Source of the DNA: JAFTYO01 sp045613125
GTDB lineage: Bacteria > Pseudomonadota > Alphaproteobacteria > RF32 > CAG-239
Assembly (NCBI GenBank): GCA_045613125.1
Contig: JAZLAM010000002.1
Coordinates: 1 to 25,614, forward strand
DNA length: 25,614 bases
Direction: 5' to 3'
Both the position numbers and the translations under genes were made by a program. Positions 24,860-25,614 of the stretch are shown here, piece after piece (the first letter of the stretch is position 1; every line of letters begins with the position of its first letter). The notes below the pieces were generated by a model, which worked only from the letters and a program-made list of their open reading frames with translations, ran no database searches and was not told the DNA's origin.

Positions 24860-25114
24860 TATTTTTATTGTAACATCAACTGATTCATCTCTTAGGATCA
24901 TTAAAAATAAAATTATTTTTGAAGAATTTGGAATACCTTATGAACATATTATCCATACTGACGGATCATTAAAAAAATAAAAGCTCTAATTGATATTCAT
25001 AATAAGACGTAAAAAGATATTTTATTCGTAGAAGATAACTATAAAATTTTACTTATAGCAGAAGAAAATTTAAATTTTACCAGAGGTTATCATATATTGT
25101 CTCTTTTAGCTTAG
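24843..25114 (+). pseudogene. Decayed HAD-like hydrolase
   Basis: Two frames together give a HAD-like C-terminal half. One (24843-24979) reads IFIVTSTDSSLRIIKNKI then FEEFGIPYEHIIHTDGS up to a TAA. After a frame change, the other (24983-25114) reads ALIDIHNKT, an in-frame TAA, then KDILFVEDNYKILLIAEENL. IVTSTD fits the second HAD motif and KDILFVEDN the last one, where active enzymes have GD. There is no start codon with a ribosome-binding site, and the first catalytic aspartates are missing. It occupies the same place in its unit as the intact HAD gene at 20706, but the protein similarity between the two is low. Confidence 0.5.
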
Positions 25115-25137
25115 GAAAAATTTTGGTAATATTGTTT

Positions 25138-25169
25138 TAGCTCGTAAATCATGAGTTAATTATCACCAA
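25138..25169 (+). repeat. Boundary repeat, copy 3 (32 bp ending ATCACCAA)
   Basis: It begins TAGCTCGTAAA and ends ATCACCAA. The stem-loop CTCG-TAAATCA-TGAG (one G-T pair) has a 7-nt loop. It is the last copy of the array. Confidence 0.7.
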
Positions 25170-25200
25170 AAGCCTCCTCACGGTTAGGCCGAGGGGCTTT
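25168..25200 (+). terminator. Terminator-like hairpin after boundary repeat 3
   Basis: AAAGCCTCCTC pairs with GAGGGGCTTT with one bulge. The T-run is short. Confidence 0.6.
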
Positions 25201-25332
25201 GTATACAGAAAATACTACAGGTGTGATTTTTTTTTAAATTTTTTTTGCATTTTATGGCATGATTTTATTATATTTTTTAGCAAATAAGAAACACTAAAAT
25301 CCCTTTATTTACAATGGTTTTAAGCGTTTTAG

Positions 25333-25614
25333 ACTGCTACATTTAAACGGACGGTTACACCAGCGATGTATGTGGCCTATACCGGTATGGATACCGAAGA
25401 CTACACCAACAAGGCAGGTGTTAAAATGGAAAATGAGTTTTCAAACGTTGTAACAATAGCACCTGAACTCAAGGTCAGAAAAGGCTTTGATAACGGAATT
25501 GGTGCTTATGCAAAGGCAAGTTATAAGCATTATATCTATGATGCCGAAGTTAAGGCAGATGATGTATTGTTAGAAGAAATGAGTGCAAAACCATATGTAG
25601 AATATGGCTTTGGA
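25333..25614 (+). pseudogene. 5'-truncated autotransporter-type barrel fragment (continues past the window)
   Basis: The frame is open for 94 codons after a TAG at 25330-25332 and runs off the window. It reads TVTPAMYVAYTGMD, FSNVVTIAPELKVRKGFDNG and AYAKASYKHYIYD, typical alternating barrel strands, and ends in the segment that matches positions 1-43. The only early ATG (25366) has no ribosome-binding site, and no signal peptide or passenger precedes it, so about half of a normal barrel of 260-300 residues is missing. It is either a dead gene end or a silent copy that could exchange with a full-length relative. Confidence 0.6.
25572..25614 (+). repeat. Direct repeat of window positions 1-43
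   Basis: 42 of 43 bases agree. The one change (25611 T against 40 C) is synonymous (Phe). It lies in the barrel-coding sequences at both ends. Confidence 0.9.

Noticed and set aside
24843..25114. TGA or other stop recoding in the HAD-like remnant
   Set aside because: The interrupting stops are TAA, and a frame change is also needed, so decay explains it.
20534..25169. Classical integron
   Set aside because: No intI is visible, and the boundary elements lack a consistent pair of GTTRRRY and RYYYAAC core sites. One copy has GTTAAGC, but the others do not match.
20534..25200. CRISPR array
   Set aside because: The repeats are few, hundreds to thousands of bases apart and flank genes; there are no regular short spacers and no cas genes.
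1..25614. Circular element suggested by matching ends
   Set aside because: The 43-bp end match has one difference, the right-hand copy is truncated, and the window carries core genes such as secA and dnaK. Two related barrel copies on a chromosome explain it better.

Overview
The window is about 25.6 kb of AT-rich bacterial chromosome. Three things suggest a low-GC alphaproteobacterium: a 904-residue SecA with a C-terminal zinc motif next to a parvulin (a common alphaproteobacterial neighbourhood), a YqgE protein, and tRNA genes that encode their CCA ends. A host-associated or uncultured lineage is plausible but is my inference. Translation uses the standard code. All 21 intact gene ends use TAA or TAG, and none uses TGA.

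Layout. Positions 1-148 are the end of an outer-membrane autotransporter-type barrel with its terminator. Next come tRNA-Leu(GAG), a CorA-family Mg2+ transporter and a small membrane protein. A large reverse-strand DsbD/ScsB-like membrane protein follows, which has lost the catalytic cysteines I can locate. Positions 4823-9491 hold yqgE, dnaK (no dnaJ behind it), a membrane-anchored flavodoxin-like protein, a carboxylesterase-like hydrolase and a small secreted protein behind a near-consensus promoter. Positions 9980-13595 are an envelope-glycan region: a UDP-glucuronate decarboxylase and GT2 glycosyltransferase operon, divergent from a polytopic GT-C-like membrane protein. Positions 13982-20316 hold a formate/nitrite channel, secA, a parvulin, a GNAT acetyltransferase and an AI-2E-family transporter.

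The most unusual part runs from tRNA-Glu(TTC) at 20466 to about 25200. The sequence ATCACCAA, which is the 3' end of tRNA-Glu plus one base, occurs five times on the same strand, and each copy is followed at once by a terminator hairpin. Three copies are preceded by a shared 32-bp element containing a small stem-loop with a 7-nt loop. Three are followed by a related leader of about 115 bp. The copies divide the region into cassette-like units carrying a HAD hydrolase, a short gene-free unit, a three-gene operon (N-formylglutamate-amidohydrolase-like protein, RimK-type ATP-grasp ligase, FolC/Mur-type ligase), and a decayed HAD-like gene. No integrase or transposase is visible. I read this as a tRNA-Glu-anchored array of tandem cassettes. 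In the three-gene unit, the two ligases resemble the two halves of cyanophycin synthetase made as separate proteins next to a possible hydrolase, which suggests metabolism of an amide-linked oligomer.

The last 282 bases encode a 5'-truncated barrel fragment. Its final 43 bases match the first 43 bases of the window except for one synonymous change, so related barrel sequences lie at both ends.
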